Positions 9,692 through 26,131 are shown, counted from the stretch's first letter. The stretch: 50,981 nt of DNA from CAVTWS01 sp964390555 (GCA_964390555.1 CAYMJU010000092.1:1-50981), one strand, 5' to 3'. The notes: generated from the letters alone by a model not told the origin. Numbers and translations are program-made.

Positions 9692-10587
9692 ACGCCGCCA
9701 ACGCGCGCGGGCGGCTGTGGCGGGGGGTGCGGGGCCCAGCCGAAGCGGCCCTGCGCGCCGCCGGCGCGGGCACGGCCCGGTGGCGCCCACCGCCTGAGTT
9801 CCTGGTGATCGGCGGCCGGCGCTGCGGGACCACAACGCTGTTCTACGGCTTGGCGCAGCACCCTTCGTTTGTCCCCCAAGTGGTGAGCTCGCGCTGGATA
9901 CCGCTTCGCGAGCAACGCAAGGGCACGCGATGGCTCGACGCACCCCGACGCGGTGGCGCCTGGTACCGGGGCCACTTCGCCACGTCGGCGACGCGCGATC
10001 GGGTTCGCCGCCGGACGGGCGCGGCGATCACCGGCGAAGCCACCCCGTGGTACTTGTTCGCGCCGGGGACCGCGGCTCGGGCCGCCAACGAGGTGCCCGG
10101 CGCCAAGCTGGTGGCCGTCCTTCGCGACCCGGTTCGCCGGGCGTGGTCCCAGTTCGAGGAACAGCGCCAGCGCGGCCACGAGCCACTCGACGACTTCGCC
10201 CAAGCGCTACGGCTCGAGGACGACCGAGTGCGCGCCGGCTATGTGGACCCGACCGGTCGGACCCGTTCGCCCGCTTTCGCCCTCGAGCACCTCACGTACC
10301 GCCGCCAGAGCGAGTACGACACTGCCATCGAGGCGTGGCTGGCGCGGTTCCCACGTGGGCAGCTTCTCGTCGTGCGGTCCGAGGATCTTTACGCCGACGT
10401 TCCCGGCACGTTGGCCACCGTCGCCGACTTCGTTGGGTTGGCGCCCTTCGGGTTCACGACCGAGCACCGCAACCGGGCGTCCTCATCGGACCCGCCCACC
10501 GAGGTCGTCGCCCGGCTGCGGACCCATTTCGACCCCCAGGTCGCCCGGCTCGAAGCCCGGCTCGACCAACGTCTCGCGTGGTGGTGA
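9688..10587 (+). CDS. Sulfotransferase family protein
   Basis: The 299-residue protein has the 5'-phosphosulfate-binding loop IGGRRCGTTTL at residues 41-51 and the 3'-phosphate-binding segment AVLRDPVRRAWSQF near 150-163, both diagnostic of PAPS-dependent sulfotransferases. YRRQSEYDTAIEAWLARFP and VVRSEDLYADV match the heparan-sulfate-type family. It should transfer sulfate from PAPS to a hydroxyl or amine, most plausibly on the polysaccharide made by this locus. Start ATG 9688 overlaps the polymerase stop (ATGA) with GGAG just upstream. It converges on the flippase-kinase gene with 15 bases between the stops. Confidence 0.92.
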   Translation: MNAANARGRLWRGVRGPAEAALRAAGAGTARWRPPPEFLVIGGRRCGTTTLFYGLAQHPSFVPQVVSSRWIPLREQRKGTRWLDAPRRGGAWYRGHFATSATRDRVRRRTGAAITGEATPWYLFAPGTAARAANEVPGAKLVAVLRDPVRRAWSQFEEQRQRGHEPLDDFAQALRLEDDRVRAGYVDPTGRTRSPAFALEHLTYRRQSEYDTAIEAWLARFPRGQLLVVRSEDLYADVPGTLATVADFVGLAPFGFTTEHRNRASSSDPPTEVVARLRTHFDPQVARLEARLDQRLAWW

Positions 10588-10602
10588 CGGTCGGGGCTCG
10601 AC

Positions 10603-13248
10603 TCAGCGGGCCCGGACCGGTACCTCATCGGGACTCGCCAATCGACCGAGCGCCGACAACCGACCTACCTCGCGACGGCGGTCCGCTCGTTTCCAATCCT
10701 CGACCGCCGGCTGGGCGTAACGGATCTGGGCGACTCGACGCCAGTGGAGAACGGCATCGAGAGCCTGACCGCGGCGCTCCCTCGACAACCGGGCGAAGCG
10801 CTCGACACCTCCGTCGACCGTCGAGTAGTAGCGGATGAGATCGGCGTCAGGCGGGCCCCAAGTTGCGTGTTCCCAGTCGAACAGCAACAGCGCCCCCGCG
10901 GCATCGCGGCGGAGGTTCCAGGGCGTGAGGTCGCCGTGCATCGGCACGGCGCCCGGCGGCGTGCCCGTGGGCACCGGGCAGCCGGCGAGCGATTCGGCGA
11001 TGTCCGCGACGAGCAGGTGAAGGGTCGCGTCGTCGATGCCGGCCGGCTCGTGCCGGCCGGTAGCCACAATGGTGGTCAGCTCGCAGAAGATCTCGTCGAC
11101 GAACCACTGGTCGAGCACCACCGGAAACCGGACGCCCGTCCGCGCTCCCCGGTCGATCATCGGGCGGGGACCGAGACCCGGGGAACCGCGGAGCCGGGCC
11201 CGGAGATGGGCAACCGGCACGTCCTCGGACAGGAGCAAGCACCCCAGCCGGCGCTCGTCGTCGCCCGGAGGAAGCAGCCAGATCGCTCCGTCAACTTCGG
11301 GGTCGCGCAGGCGGCACACCGCCGTCGCCAGGATCCGTCGCACGATCTGCGGCGGCAGAGTCAGTGGCGCGTTGTCGTGAACCGTGAACCACGGCAACGC
11401 GTTCAGCCGGTTCGGGGCGACCGCGCCCGCGGCACCGATCGCTCGACACAGCAGCCGACCCCTCCACCCGCCGAACGGCATCACGTCGACGAGCAGGCGT
11501 ACCCGTTCGCGCGTGAGGGGACGACGCACGACCGCCCGGCTGCGCAGCGAGAACTCGAGGTGCGGGCCGACGATGCTGGGAACCGCTGGCGGTTCCGAGG
11601 GACTACGCACCGCTGGCGGTTCCGAGGGACTGCGAACCGCTGGCGGTTCCGAGGGACTACGCACCGCTGAGCGATATCGCCTCGCCGCAACCGACGCGGG
11701 CCTCGCGGCAAGTTGCTCGAGCAGTTCGTCCAGCCCGAACATCTTCCGCCGGGCCCACGCGACGGGAGCAAGGACCGCGCCGCAGAACACGAACGCGAGC
11801 GCCAGCCCAGCCCGGCTCTCGCCCAGGGCCAGCCGGGTGGCGATCGATGACGCCGCGCAGATTGCCGAGACGACCAACCAGACGTAGGTGACCCGTAGGC
11901 CCAACACGCGGACCCGCCGAGCCTGCCAGACCTGACGCGCCGCCAACCCCCGCACGGTCAACAAGGCGACCCCCCACGCCAGCGCCGCACCGACCACGTC
12001 GAACATCGGGATCAACAACAGGTTCAGGGCCACGTTGATCAGTAGGGCGATCAGATTGTTCAGGAACGCGCGACCGCTGTCGCCGGACATGAGCAGCAGA
12101 CTTTCCGCCGGACCGACGAGCTGCAGGAGAAGAATCGTCGCCGCCAGCACCGCCAACGCCGTGGCGCCGCCGGACAACCCGGCGCCGATGATGCCCAACC
12201 ACACCGAGCCGAACACGACGAATGACCACAACAGTGGAGCGATCAGCAATATCGACCAGGTGCTCGCCGTCCGGGCGGTGCGGTTGATGGCGCGCGTGTC
12301 GCCGACCTCGAAGAGCCTGGCCCACATAGGTACGTGGGCCGCGTTCACCGCGAACAGTCCGAGCACCGCGAGATGGGCCAGCCGGTTGGCGGCCGAGTAC
12401 TGCCCAGCCGCCACCTCGCCCACGAGCGGGCCAAGGGCCAAGATGTCGAACTTCTCGAGCCCTATCTGGGCTGACGAGTTGGCCGCCTGCGGGCCGCTGT
12501 ACCGCCAGAAATCGCGCCAGTGGGCTCGCCCGCCCGAACCAGCTGCGGCCGCAACCTCCGCTTCGACGCTCTCCGCGCCCAGCGCCGCTCGACCGCGGAG
12601 CCACAACGCGGGATACACGGCAGCGACCGCGTACGGAGCGGTCCAGGCCAAAGCGAGCAGGCGCAGGTCAGTGCTCAGCAATACGGCCAGCGCGACAGCC
12701 AACAGTTGACCTACTTGGCGACCGAGCTGGCTGGCCAACACCGTCGGGCGCATTGTCCCGTACCCGCGTGTGGCTCCGAGCAGGACGTCCGCGACCGTGG
12801 CCAGCGGGAGGCCCACGGCGACGACTCGCAGCATCGTGGCGAAGTTGGCTTGGCTCGATGACTTCGAGAGCATGTCGGCGATCGGATGGGCCGCCACGAT
12901 CACGACGACCGAGACCAGTACCGAGGCCAGGACCACGGGTGTCAGCGCGGCTCTTACGGCGCCCGCCACCTGGTGGCGCTGACCCCGGGCGAGCAATCGC
13001 GAGACGTACCAGGTGGCGCCGGTGTCGCCGCCGAGACGGGTAACGGTGGCGAGGACGAGGAACAGGGCGGTGACCGCAGAGAAGACGCCGAACGCTCCCG
13101 TGCCGTACTGGCGCTGGATCAACGCCAGCATCACGAAGTTGGCGAGCGCGCCGGCCAAAGTACCGGTCAGGTAGAACAGCGAGCCGCGCGCCACCGAAGT
13201 CGTCGCCCCGGAGTCACTGGTAACACCGTCTTGCTCCATGATCGTCAT
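10603..13248 (-). CDS. Fusion of Wzx-like flippase and aminoglycoside-phosphotransferase-like kinase
   Basis: The 881-residue protein has two parts. Residues 1 to about 510 form a polysaccharide flippase of the MATE/MOP superfamily (ARGSLFYLTGTLAGALANFVML at the N-terminus, about 12-14 TM helices), which moves lipid-linked repeat units across the membrane. A linker at residues 529-555 contains three copies of RSPSEPPAV. The last 320 residues resemble APH/choline-kinase enzymes: the catalytic loop MHGDLTPWNLR near 767-777 (H-G-D-x4-N) and LLFDWEHATWGPPDADL near 787-803 (D-x-E metal site). The N-lobe is poorly recognisable. The start overlaps the stop of the preceding glycosyltransferase by four bases (ATGA). 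A kinase on a flippase is unusual; it might phosphorylate a sugar or lipid intermediate. Confidence 0.85.
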   Translation of the reverse strand: MTIMEQDGVTSDSGATTSVARGSLFYLTGTLAGALANFVMLALIQRQYGTGAFGVFSAVTALFLVLATVTRLGGDTGATWYVSRLLARGQRHQVAGAVRAALTPVVLASVLVSVVVIVAAHPIADMLSKSSSQANFATMLRVVAVGLPLATVADVLLGATRGYGTMRPTVLASQLGRQVGQLLAVALAVLLSTDLRLLALAWTAPYAVAAVYPALWLRGRAALGAESVEAEVAAAAGSGGRAHWRDFWRYSGPQAANSSAQIGLEKFDILALGPLVGEVAAGQYSAANRLAHLAVLGLFAVNAAHVPMWARLFEVGDTRAINRTARTASTWSILLIAPLLWSFVVFGSVWLGIIGAGLSGGATALAVLAATILLLQLVGPAESLLLMSGDSGRAFLNNLIALLINVALNLLLIPMFDVVGAALAWGVALLTVRGLAARQVWQARRVRVLGLRVTYVWLVVSAICAASSIATRLALGESRAGLALAFVFCGAVLAPVAWARRKMFGLDELLEQLAARPASVAARRYRSAVRSPSEPPAVRSPSEPPAVRSPSEPPAVPSIVGPHLEFSLRSRAVVRRPLTRERVRLLVDVMPFGGWRGRLLCRAIGAAGAVAPNRLNALPWFTVHDNAPLTLPPQIVRRILATAVCRLRDPEVDGAIWLLPPGDDERRLGCLLLSEDVPVAHLRARLRGSPGLGPRPMIDRGARTGVRFPVVLDQWFVDEIFCELTTIVATGRHEPAGIDDATLHLLVADIAESLAGCPVPTGTPPGAVPMHGDLTPWNLRRDAAGALLLFDWEHATWGPPDADLIRYYSTVDGGVERFARLSRERRGQALDAVLHWRRVAQIRYAQPAVEDWKRADRRREVGRLSALGRLASPDEVPVRAR
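11584..11664 (-). repeat. Three in-frame 27-bp repeats encoding the RSPSEPPAV linker
   Basis: Three 27-base units lie at 11584-11610, 11611-11637 and 11638-11664; units 1 and 3 agree and unit 2 differs at two bases. They code for the nine-residue Pro/Ser-rich unit that joins the flippase and kinase domains. Copy number of such a linker may vary between strains. Confidence 0.95.
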
Positions 13249-14438
13249 GGGTTTCGCTCGGCAGGATCGCGGGGGTCTGCGAGCCCAATGGCCTCGGCGA
13301 TCTCGCGGGCGACAGCAGGGGCGTAGCGCTCGATCGTGAAGCGCTCGAGGGTGCGAGCTCGTCCCGCGTCACCCCACCTTGTCCGGATTTCGGCGTCCTC
13401 GAGCTCCACCAGAGCGCCGACGATGGCGTCGGGGTCGCGAGCCGCGACGATCCGTCCGGTCTCGCCGTCGATGAGGATGTCAGACGGTCCTCCCGGCCCC
13501 GTGGCCACGACCGGCAGGCCGACCATCTGCGCTTCGGCGGTGACCAGCGAGAACTCCTCGGGCATCACGCTCGGCACGACCGCCACGTCCATGCCCACAT
13601 ACAACGATCGGGTATCTCGCTCGTAACCCCGCCATTGGACGACACCGTCGAGCCCGGCCTCGATCACCGCCCGCCTCAGCTCGGCTTCGAGTCCGCCGTG
13701 TTCCGGCAGGGCGTCGCCAAAGAAGTGGAGCCGCCAGACATGGCCGAGGGCGACGCCTCGACGAGCCGCCTCGATGAGGACTCCCTGACCCTTCTTCGGG
13801 TGGATACGACCCACACAGACGATGTCGAGCACACCGTCGTCGACTCGGTCGACCGGCGGCAGAGGTTCGATCCCGTCGGGGACCACCCGCGTGCGGTCCG
13901 CCAGCGACGGCCGAATCGAGGTCACGAGCTCGGCCGTGAAAGCGGAATTGCACACCACCCGGTCAGCGACGCGGTCAACGGCGGCGAACAGCACTCGGGT
14001 CAGCCGGCTCCGGTCGCGGGGTACCTCACGGACATGAACGATCACCGGCACCCGGGCCACCAGCTTGATGAACGGCAACATGGCGTTGGCGACGGTGTTC
14101 GCGTAGATGCCTGCGAAGCGCTCGGCGCGGTGAAGTCGGCGCACGATCACGAGCGACCGGACGACCCCGACGACGGTGCCGGGTATCGCCACGAGCCGGA
14201 GGCCGCGACGGCGCAGGGCCCAGTCGGGTGTAACGACGACGTTCGCGCCGAGATCGCGTGCCTCAGCGGCCATCTGGCCATCGGACGCCGACACGATGGT
14301 GATGTCGGCCATGCCGACGAGCACCGGTAGGGCGAGCAGCAACGCCCGGTCGGACCCGTACAGGTCGGCCGACGGTGTCAGAACGAGCAGTCTTGGTCTT
14401 GCCTCAGCCGCTGGGTTGCGGCTCGATGACGGCGGCAT
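13245..14438 (-). CDS. Glycosyltransferase family 4
   Basis: The 397-residue protein has a GT-B fold: N-terminal domain RLLVLTPSADLYGSDRALLLAL, an IVHVREVPRD segment near 130, and the C-terminal donor-binding domain from DIVCVGRIHPKKGQGVLIEA (near 205) to PEEFSLVTAEAQMVGLPVVA (near 290), which holds the GT4 E-x7-E motif. It is a retaining cytoplasmic transferase that probably extends the repeat unit. It is transcribed with the downstream flippase-kinase through a four-base stop-start overlap. The 76-base gap to the upstream LPNTG gene suggests the same operon. Confidence 0.92.
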   Translation of the reverse strand: MPPSSSRNPAAEARPRLLVLTPSADLYGSDRALLLALPVLVGMADITIVSASDGQMAAEARDLGANVVVTPDWALRRRGLRLVAIPGTVVGVVRSLVIVRRLHRAERFAGIYANTVANAMLPFIKLVARVPVIVHVREVPRDRSRLTRVLFAAVDRVADRVVCNSAFTAELVTSIRPSLADRTRVVPDGIEPLPPVDRVDDGVLDIVCVGRIHPKKGQGVLIEAARRGVALGHVWRLHFFGDALPEHGGLEAELRRAVIEAGLDGVVQWRGYERDTRSLYVGMDVAVVPSVMPEEFSLVTAEAQMVGLPVVATGPGGPSDILIDGETGRIVAARDPDAIVGALVELEDAEIRTRWGDAGRARTLERFTIERYAPAVAREIAEAIGLADPRDPAERNP

Positions 14439-14514
14439 CTCACATTCCCATCCGGCAGGGTGTCGACGCGACGCCCGGGCGGCGAACCGACCGAAGCGTC
14501 AGGACCTCTATCGG

Positions 14515-15339
14515 TCAGGGCGTGCGCCACCGTAGGAAACGCCGCCGGGACCGCCTCGACGCCGGCCGCGCCACGGCGGACCAGATGGCCCACCCGGCAT
14601 CGAGCACCACCAGGCCACCAACGATCAGGATCCAGGTCATCGGTCCCGGTCCAGTGTTCGGAAGCTCTTCGGGCGTCTGATCGACCGCCGCCGCCGCCGG
14701 ATCCTCATACACTTCGCCGGGGTCCGCGACCGCGGCTCCGCCGACGGTGGTGACGAGTATCGGCTCGGGATCGTCGGCCAAGCACCGGGTATCGAACCGT
14801 CCCTCGATCCCGTCGGCGAAGAGCACGAAGCCGATCTCGAGGTCGCCGGAGTCGATCTCCAGGCGACCGGCTTGCCGCGGGACGGCGTCGAGCTCGGCGG
14901 TGAGCGCACCCATGGGCTGGTCACGACTTATGACGACCGGGCCGGCGACGATGATTTCGGCCTCACCACCGCGGGCCGTCGTCTGGGCGCGGATCGACCC
15001 GGAGCCCCGGCCGAGCTCGGCCTCACCTCCGGTGAAGTCGATCGCCGGGTCGCGCACTCGCACCACCAGGTCACGGACATTGCCCGCCAAGCTGGGAAGG
15101 GCGGCGAGGCCAGGCCCGAGGTCGATCTCGATCGTCAGTGTGGTCGGCACATCGACCATCAGTTCGCGAGGCCACGATGCCGCGAGCCCGATGTCTACGT
15201 CGGTGGGAACCAGTTCACCGATCGAGCACGTCAACGGAGTCGCGGCCGCCGGGGAGATCGGGCCGGCGAATGCGACGACAGCGGCCACGGGCCAGAGGAG
15301 CCGGCGCAGGTCGCGGCGCGTCGAGGGTCGCCAACTCAT
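14515..15339 (-). CDS. Exported protein with C-terminal LPNTG sorting-like signal
   Basis: The 274-residue product has a basic N-terminus and a signal peptide (hydrophobic core about residues 12-27, possible cleavage near AAATP at 34). The mature region is beta-rich with two Cys (38 and 186) that could form a disulfide. It ends with LPNTG at 226-230, a hydrophobic helix at about 233-256 and an Arg-rich tail (258-274), the exact plan of a sortase substrate. No sortase gene is visible in the window. An alternative is an ordinary C-terminally anchored membrane protein in which LPNTG is coincidental. It lies in the minus-strand polysaccharide operon. Confidence 0.75.
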   Translation of the reverse strand: MSWRPSTRRDLRRLLWPVAAVVAFAGPISPAAATPLTCSIGELVPTDVDIGLAASWPRELMVDVPTTLTIEIDLGPGLAALPSLAGNVRDLVVRVRDPAIDFTGGEAELGRGSGSIRAQTTARGGEAEIIVAGPVVISRDQPMGALTAELDAVPRQAGRLEIDSGDLEIGFVLFADGIEGRFDTRCLADDPEPILVTTVGGAAVADPGEVYEDPAAAAVDQTPEELPNTGPGPMTWILIVGGLVVLDAGWAIWSAVARPASRRSRRRFLRWRTP

Positions 15340-15393
15340 CTCGTCACCGTCGCGCAGCTCGGGACCGATCCGCCTGAGCCGGCAGGCCCATCG

Positions 15394-16086
15394 TCATCGC
15401 TGGGGCTGCATCTCGCGGGCGGCATCTCTGGGCCGGCGCCCCTCCGCGCCTCGGCTGCGCTGGTCGATGGCAACACGCTCGACCCGGCCATGGGCATCGA
15501 CATCGACGCCCACCGCGGTGACGGCCGGCACCAGCAGAGTGGGGTTCACGAAGCCAGCGACGATCGCTCGGCCGCCCGACGAGCCGAGCGTCCGCGCCAG
15601 CGCGCCGGCGATGGACCCTGTGACGGCATGGGGATCGAACATCTGAGACGCCGTCCACGCGTGCACCGGCGGACGGCCGGCCGCGGACATCGCGGTAACC
15701 AGGCCCCATGTCGCCGGGGCCAGGGCGACCGATGCCTTTGACACCAGACCGACGATTGCGAGGCGCGGACGGCGACCGATGCCGATGTCGACGACGACCT
15801 CGATCTCGCCGTGGCGCGCGTGTTCGCCGGCCCCGGACACTACGACGACGTGCGTGCCCGCTACGCCGGCGTCTCCCATGGCTTCGGCTATGGCGATGGC
15901 GGCGTCGATAACCACCCCCGCGGGCCGACCAGCGCGCCGAGCCAGCGCGACCACGTCGGCTCGGCCGAGAGCGGCGACACGTGGATCGCCCCCCACCCGT
16001 GCTTCGAGCCAGCGGCGTGTAGCCAGGGCGGCTCCGTGGATCATCACCAATCCGGCGACGGCTGGCGCGATCTCGGTGGGGGTCAT
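15394..16086 (-). CDS. Hypothetical protein, unrecognised family
   Basis: The 230-residue protein begins with a short hydrophobic stretch (AVAGLVMIHGAALA) and is rich in Ala, Val and Gly, with alternating beta-like segments such as THVVVVSGAGEHA and EIEVVVDIGIG. I see no catalytic motif and do not recognise the family. Its start overlaps the stop of the upstream membrane protein by four bases (ATGA), so the two genes are coupled and probably act together. The C-terminus is rich in Arg and likely disordered. Confidence 0.65.
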   Translation of the reverse strand: MTPTEIAPAVAGLVMIHGAALATRRWLEARVGGDPRVAALGRADVVALARRAGRPAGVVIDAAIAIAEAMGDAGVAGTHVVVVSGAGEHARHGEIEVVVDIGIGRRPRLAIVGLVSKASVALAPATWGLVTAMSAAGRPPVHAWTASQMFDPHAVTGSIAGALARTLGSSGGRAIVAGFVNPTLLVPAVTAVGVDVDAHGRVERVAIDQRSRGAEGRRPRDAAREMQPQR

Positions 16087-17396
16087 GTCGCGACCTCGGC
16101 CCGCCGGATCACCATCGCCCCCTCAGCCCACACCGTCACCTCGCCGAGCTCCGCCTTCGGATCGTCGCGCTCGATCCGCGCTCGATCCGCGGCCAGGCCG
16201 ACGAGCAGAGCGACGGCGAGAGCGCCGACGACGGTTCCCGACGCTGCAGAGAGCTCGCCGGCGAGGGATCGAGACGCGACAACGGCGAGGGCGGCCAGCT
16301 GCACCGCGATCGCCATGGTGTTCCACAGCCGAGCGCCCAACCACAGTGCCGGCAGCCGCAGGACTGGTACCACGCGCTGGCGCGGCGCCAGGCCGCGACG
16401 CAGCACGACGCCGGCCACGAGCAAGCAGGATTGAGCGAAGACCGACGCGGTGGTCGGGCCCGAACGGAGCGCAACGACAAGCGGGGCGCACGTGACGGCG
16501 GCGACGCTCACCGGCACGAGTGACGCGAGCAACGATCGCACGGCCAGCGCCCGGAGCGTCAACGATCCGCGCTCAGAGCAACGTTGGAGGGCGCTGTCTC
16601 GGACCAGGACCGGAGGCCGAGCAGCTGCGAAGACCGGCGCGGCGGTTCGAACCCGCGCTCCCGAGGTGACCAGGCTGATGGCGAGTCGAGCCGGGAGGTT
16701 GTCTGGCCTTGCTCGCGACTGGCCCTGGAGAGCGGCGCGCAAGGCTCCAGCCCGAACCAGCAGGGTGATCCGAGGGTGCAGACCGCCGAGTGCGACATGT
16801 GAGTCGGTCGACGACCGACACCACGAGGGCGGCGGAGGCACCACGGTCGCGGCGGCGGCGCTTTCCACGAGATCGACGACGACTCTTGCCACCTCGGTCG
16901 GTGCCAGCACCACATGATCGCGGGCCACGAGAACGACGCCGTCGCCGAGGCGGTCGACAGCCTCCCCCAGCGTCCGCCGGCTGGTGGCTGGCGTGAGTGC
17001 GTGACATGACGCCCCATGGTCACGGGCGATCGCTTCCACCCGAATGTCGCCGGTCGCGTCGAACACCGTGACCCGGTCGCTCACCCGGGCGGCCGCACTG
17101 ATGGCATCGCCGGTGGCGCCGATGTCGGCGCAATCGATGACCAGCCAGACCGCGGCGGAGCGGCGCGTCTCGCCGCTAGCGGGGCGGGCGAGGCGGCTCG
17201 GTCGGTCCGCCTGACCGGTCGCGAGCGCGGCGTCAAGGACCACGGCCGCGACCGCCATCACCTCCAGCACGAACGTCGCCAGGGAGAACGGTCCGATTCT
17301 GTCGGCCGCGGCGATCGACCATCGCGCCGCGACCAGACCGAGCGACGCCGCAGCCGCGAGCACCAGCCTCGTCCGAAGGTGCATCGTCGGGCGCAT
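16083..17396 (-). CDS. Membrane protein with degenerate GT2-like domain
   Basis: From ATG 17396 the product has about 437 residues. Two N-terminal hydrophobic segments (LVLAAAASLGLVAARW and LATFVLEVMAVAAVVL) are followed by a soluble domain of about 200 residues and then four or more hydrophobic segments. The soluble part has the rhythm of a GT2 glycosyltransferase (AVWLVIDCADIG, VTVFDATGD, GDGVVLVARDHVVLAP where a DxD is expected) but lacks a clear DxD. It may be an inactive or divergent glycosyltransferase. The frame is open up to 17483, but an earlier start would run into the nitroreductase promoter region; MHLRTR at 17384 is another option. Four-base overlap links it to the next gene. Confidence 0.65.
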   Translation of the reverse strand: MRPTMHLRTRLVLAAAASLGLVAARWSIAAADRIGPFSLATFVLEVMAVAAVVLDAALATGQADRPSRLARPASGETRRSAAVWLVIDCADIGATGDAISAAARVSDRVTVFDATGDIRVEAIARDHGASCHALTPATSRRTLGEAVDRLGDGVVLVARDHVVLAPTEVARVVVDLVESAAAATVVPPPPSWCRSSTDSHVALGGLHPRITLLVRAGALRAALQGQSRARPDNLPARLAISLVTSGARVRTAAPVFAAARPPVLVRDSALQRCSERGSLTLRALAVRSLLASLVPVSVAAVTCAPLVVALRSGPTTASVFAQSCLLVAGVVLRRGLAPRQRVVPVLRLPALWLGARLWNTMAIAVQLAALAVVASRSLAGELSAASGTVVGALAVALLVGLAADRARIERDDPKAELGEVTVWAEGAMVIRRAEVAT

Positions 17397-17481
17397 GCGG
17401 GCGACCGTACGTCGGGGCTCATGATCTCCGCATGAGGCGGTCGACCTCAATGCCCCCGCCGATGTGTGCGAGGCTGGGGGC

Positions 17482-18141
17482 ATGGACGTGTACGAGGCGC
17501 TCTACACCACCCGCGCCATGCGACGAGTTCGGACCGATCCGATCCCCGAGGACGTGCAGCGCCGGATACTCGACGCCGCTATCCGCGCCCCGAGCGGGGG
17601 CAACTCCCAGAACTGGCGCTTCTTGCTCGTCGATGACAACGAGGTCATCGGGCGTTTGGCGCCCATCTACCGCAAGGCGCTCTCGGACCTCTGGGCCACG
17701 TTCTACAAGCCCCGCATCGATGCCGCCCTCGCCGACCCCGACGCGCCGGCGAGCGTTGCCATGCTGGCCGTTCAGCGTTCGGCCGATTGGATGGCCGACC
17801 ACTTCGCCGACTACCCGCTGTTGATGTTCGGGTTCGCCCAGCACGACGGGTCCGGAGGGTCGATCTACCCGGCGATCTGGAGCGCGCAGCTGGCGGCGCG
17901 CGCCGAAGGTGTAGGAGCCACGCTCACGAGCGTGCTCGCCTTCTACACCGCCGACGTCTTGGACGTCTTGGCGGTGCCGACCGACGACGGATGGACTATG
18001 GCCGGGTGCGTGGCGTTCGGGTACCCGACAGGTCGGTGGGGGGTTGCCGATCGGCGGCCCGCCCACGAGGTGGCGTACCGCAACCGCTGGGGCAACGACG
18101 TCGGCTTCCGGATCGATCAGCCGCTCTGGCCCCCGGCCTGA
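17482..18141 (+). CDS. Nitroreductase family protein
   Basis: The 219-residue protein belongs to the FMN-dependent nitroreductase superfamily, which reduces nitro groups, quinones or other electrophiles with NAD(P)H. The N-terminal motif TTRAMRRVRTDPIPEDV and RAPSGGNSQNWRFLLVDD supply FMN phosphate and ring contacts, and SIYPAIWSAQLAARAEGVGATL is the helix near the FMN. The C-terminal segment GYPTGRWG is typical. ATG 17482 was chosen because a GAGG sequence lies about eight bases upstream. It stands alone between the polysaccharide locus and rpoC, reading toward rpoC, and ends before a shared terminator hairpin. Confidence 0.9.
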   Translation: MDVYEALYTTRAMRRVRTDPIPEDVQRRILDAAIRAPSGGNSQNWRFLLVDDNEVIGRLAPIYRKALSDLWATFYKPRIDAALADPDAPASVAMLAVQRSADWMADHFADYPLLMFGFAQHDGSGGSIYPAIWSAQLAARAEGVGATLTSVLAFYTADVLDVLAVPTDDGWTMAGCVAFGYPTGRWGVADRRPAHEVAYRNRWGNDVGFRIDQPLWPPA

Positions 18142-18153
18142 CCACGACGCGAA

Positions 18154-18185
18154 ACGGGGACCGACCCCACTCGGCCGGTCCCCGT
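18154..18185. terminator. Bidirectional terminator between nitroreductase gene and rpoC
   Basis: A perfect 10-bp stem ACGGGGACCG (18154-18163) / CGGTCCCCGT (18176-18185) with a 12-base loop lies between two convergent genes. There is no T-run, as is common for actinobacterial terminators. It probably ends both rpoC and nitroreductase transcripts. Confidence 0.75.
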
Positions 18186-18220
18186 CCCCACAACAACGGC
18201 TTGTTATTGCTCGGCGGCCA

Positions 18221-22183
<3,963 letters not shown>

Positions 22184-22302
22184 GATTGGAGCCTCAGCGG
22201 ATAGTTGATCGTCGGTGGTTCGTTCCGGTGTGTGTCGCCTTGCTCGGCAAGACGACCAGATCGCGGCGTTGTCGGGTTGCGTGCGCCTCTCGGCGCACGC
22301 TC

Positions 22303-25884
<3,582 letters not shown>

Positions 25885-26000
25885 GTAGGACTCCTCAGGC
25901 GCAGGGTCGGGTTGTCGTCGGGGCGACGACGGGGCGCGCTTCCGCAGGGTCGAAGGAGTGCAGGTTCAACGAACGCTGGGGGAGCACGGCAACAGGTGAC

Positions 26001-26028
26001 TCTATAGGCGCGCGACCCCAGGACACAA
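26001..26028 (-). promoter_or_regulatory. Candidate promoter of rpoBC
   Basis: On the minus strand TTGTGT (26023-26028) and TATAGA (26001-26006) are 16 bases apart, about 117 bases before the rpoB start. The TATAGAGT string is the only strong -10-like sequence in the 247-base spacer between the phosphatase gene and rpoB. The remainder of the spacer shows nothing else I can name. Confidence 0.5.
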
Positions 26029-26131
26029 CCCCTCGCGCGCCAGGACCGCAAGCGCCCACCGGGCGCCATCACGCTACGCGGTCAACAGAACGCGCCGACC
26101 ACCGGCAGGGTACGACGAGTCGGTCGCGAGG

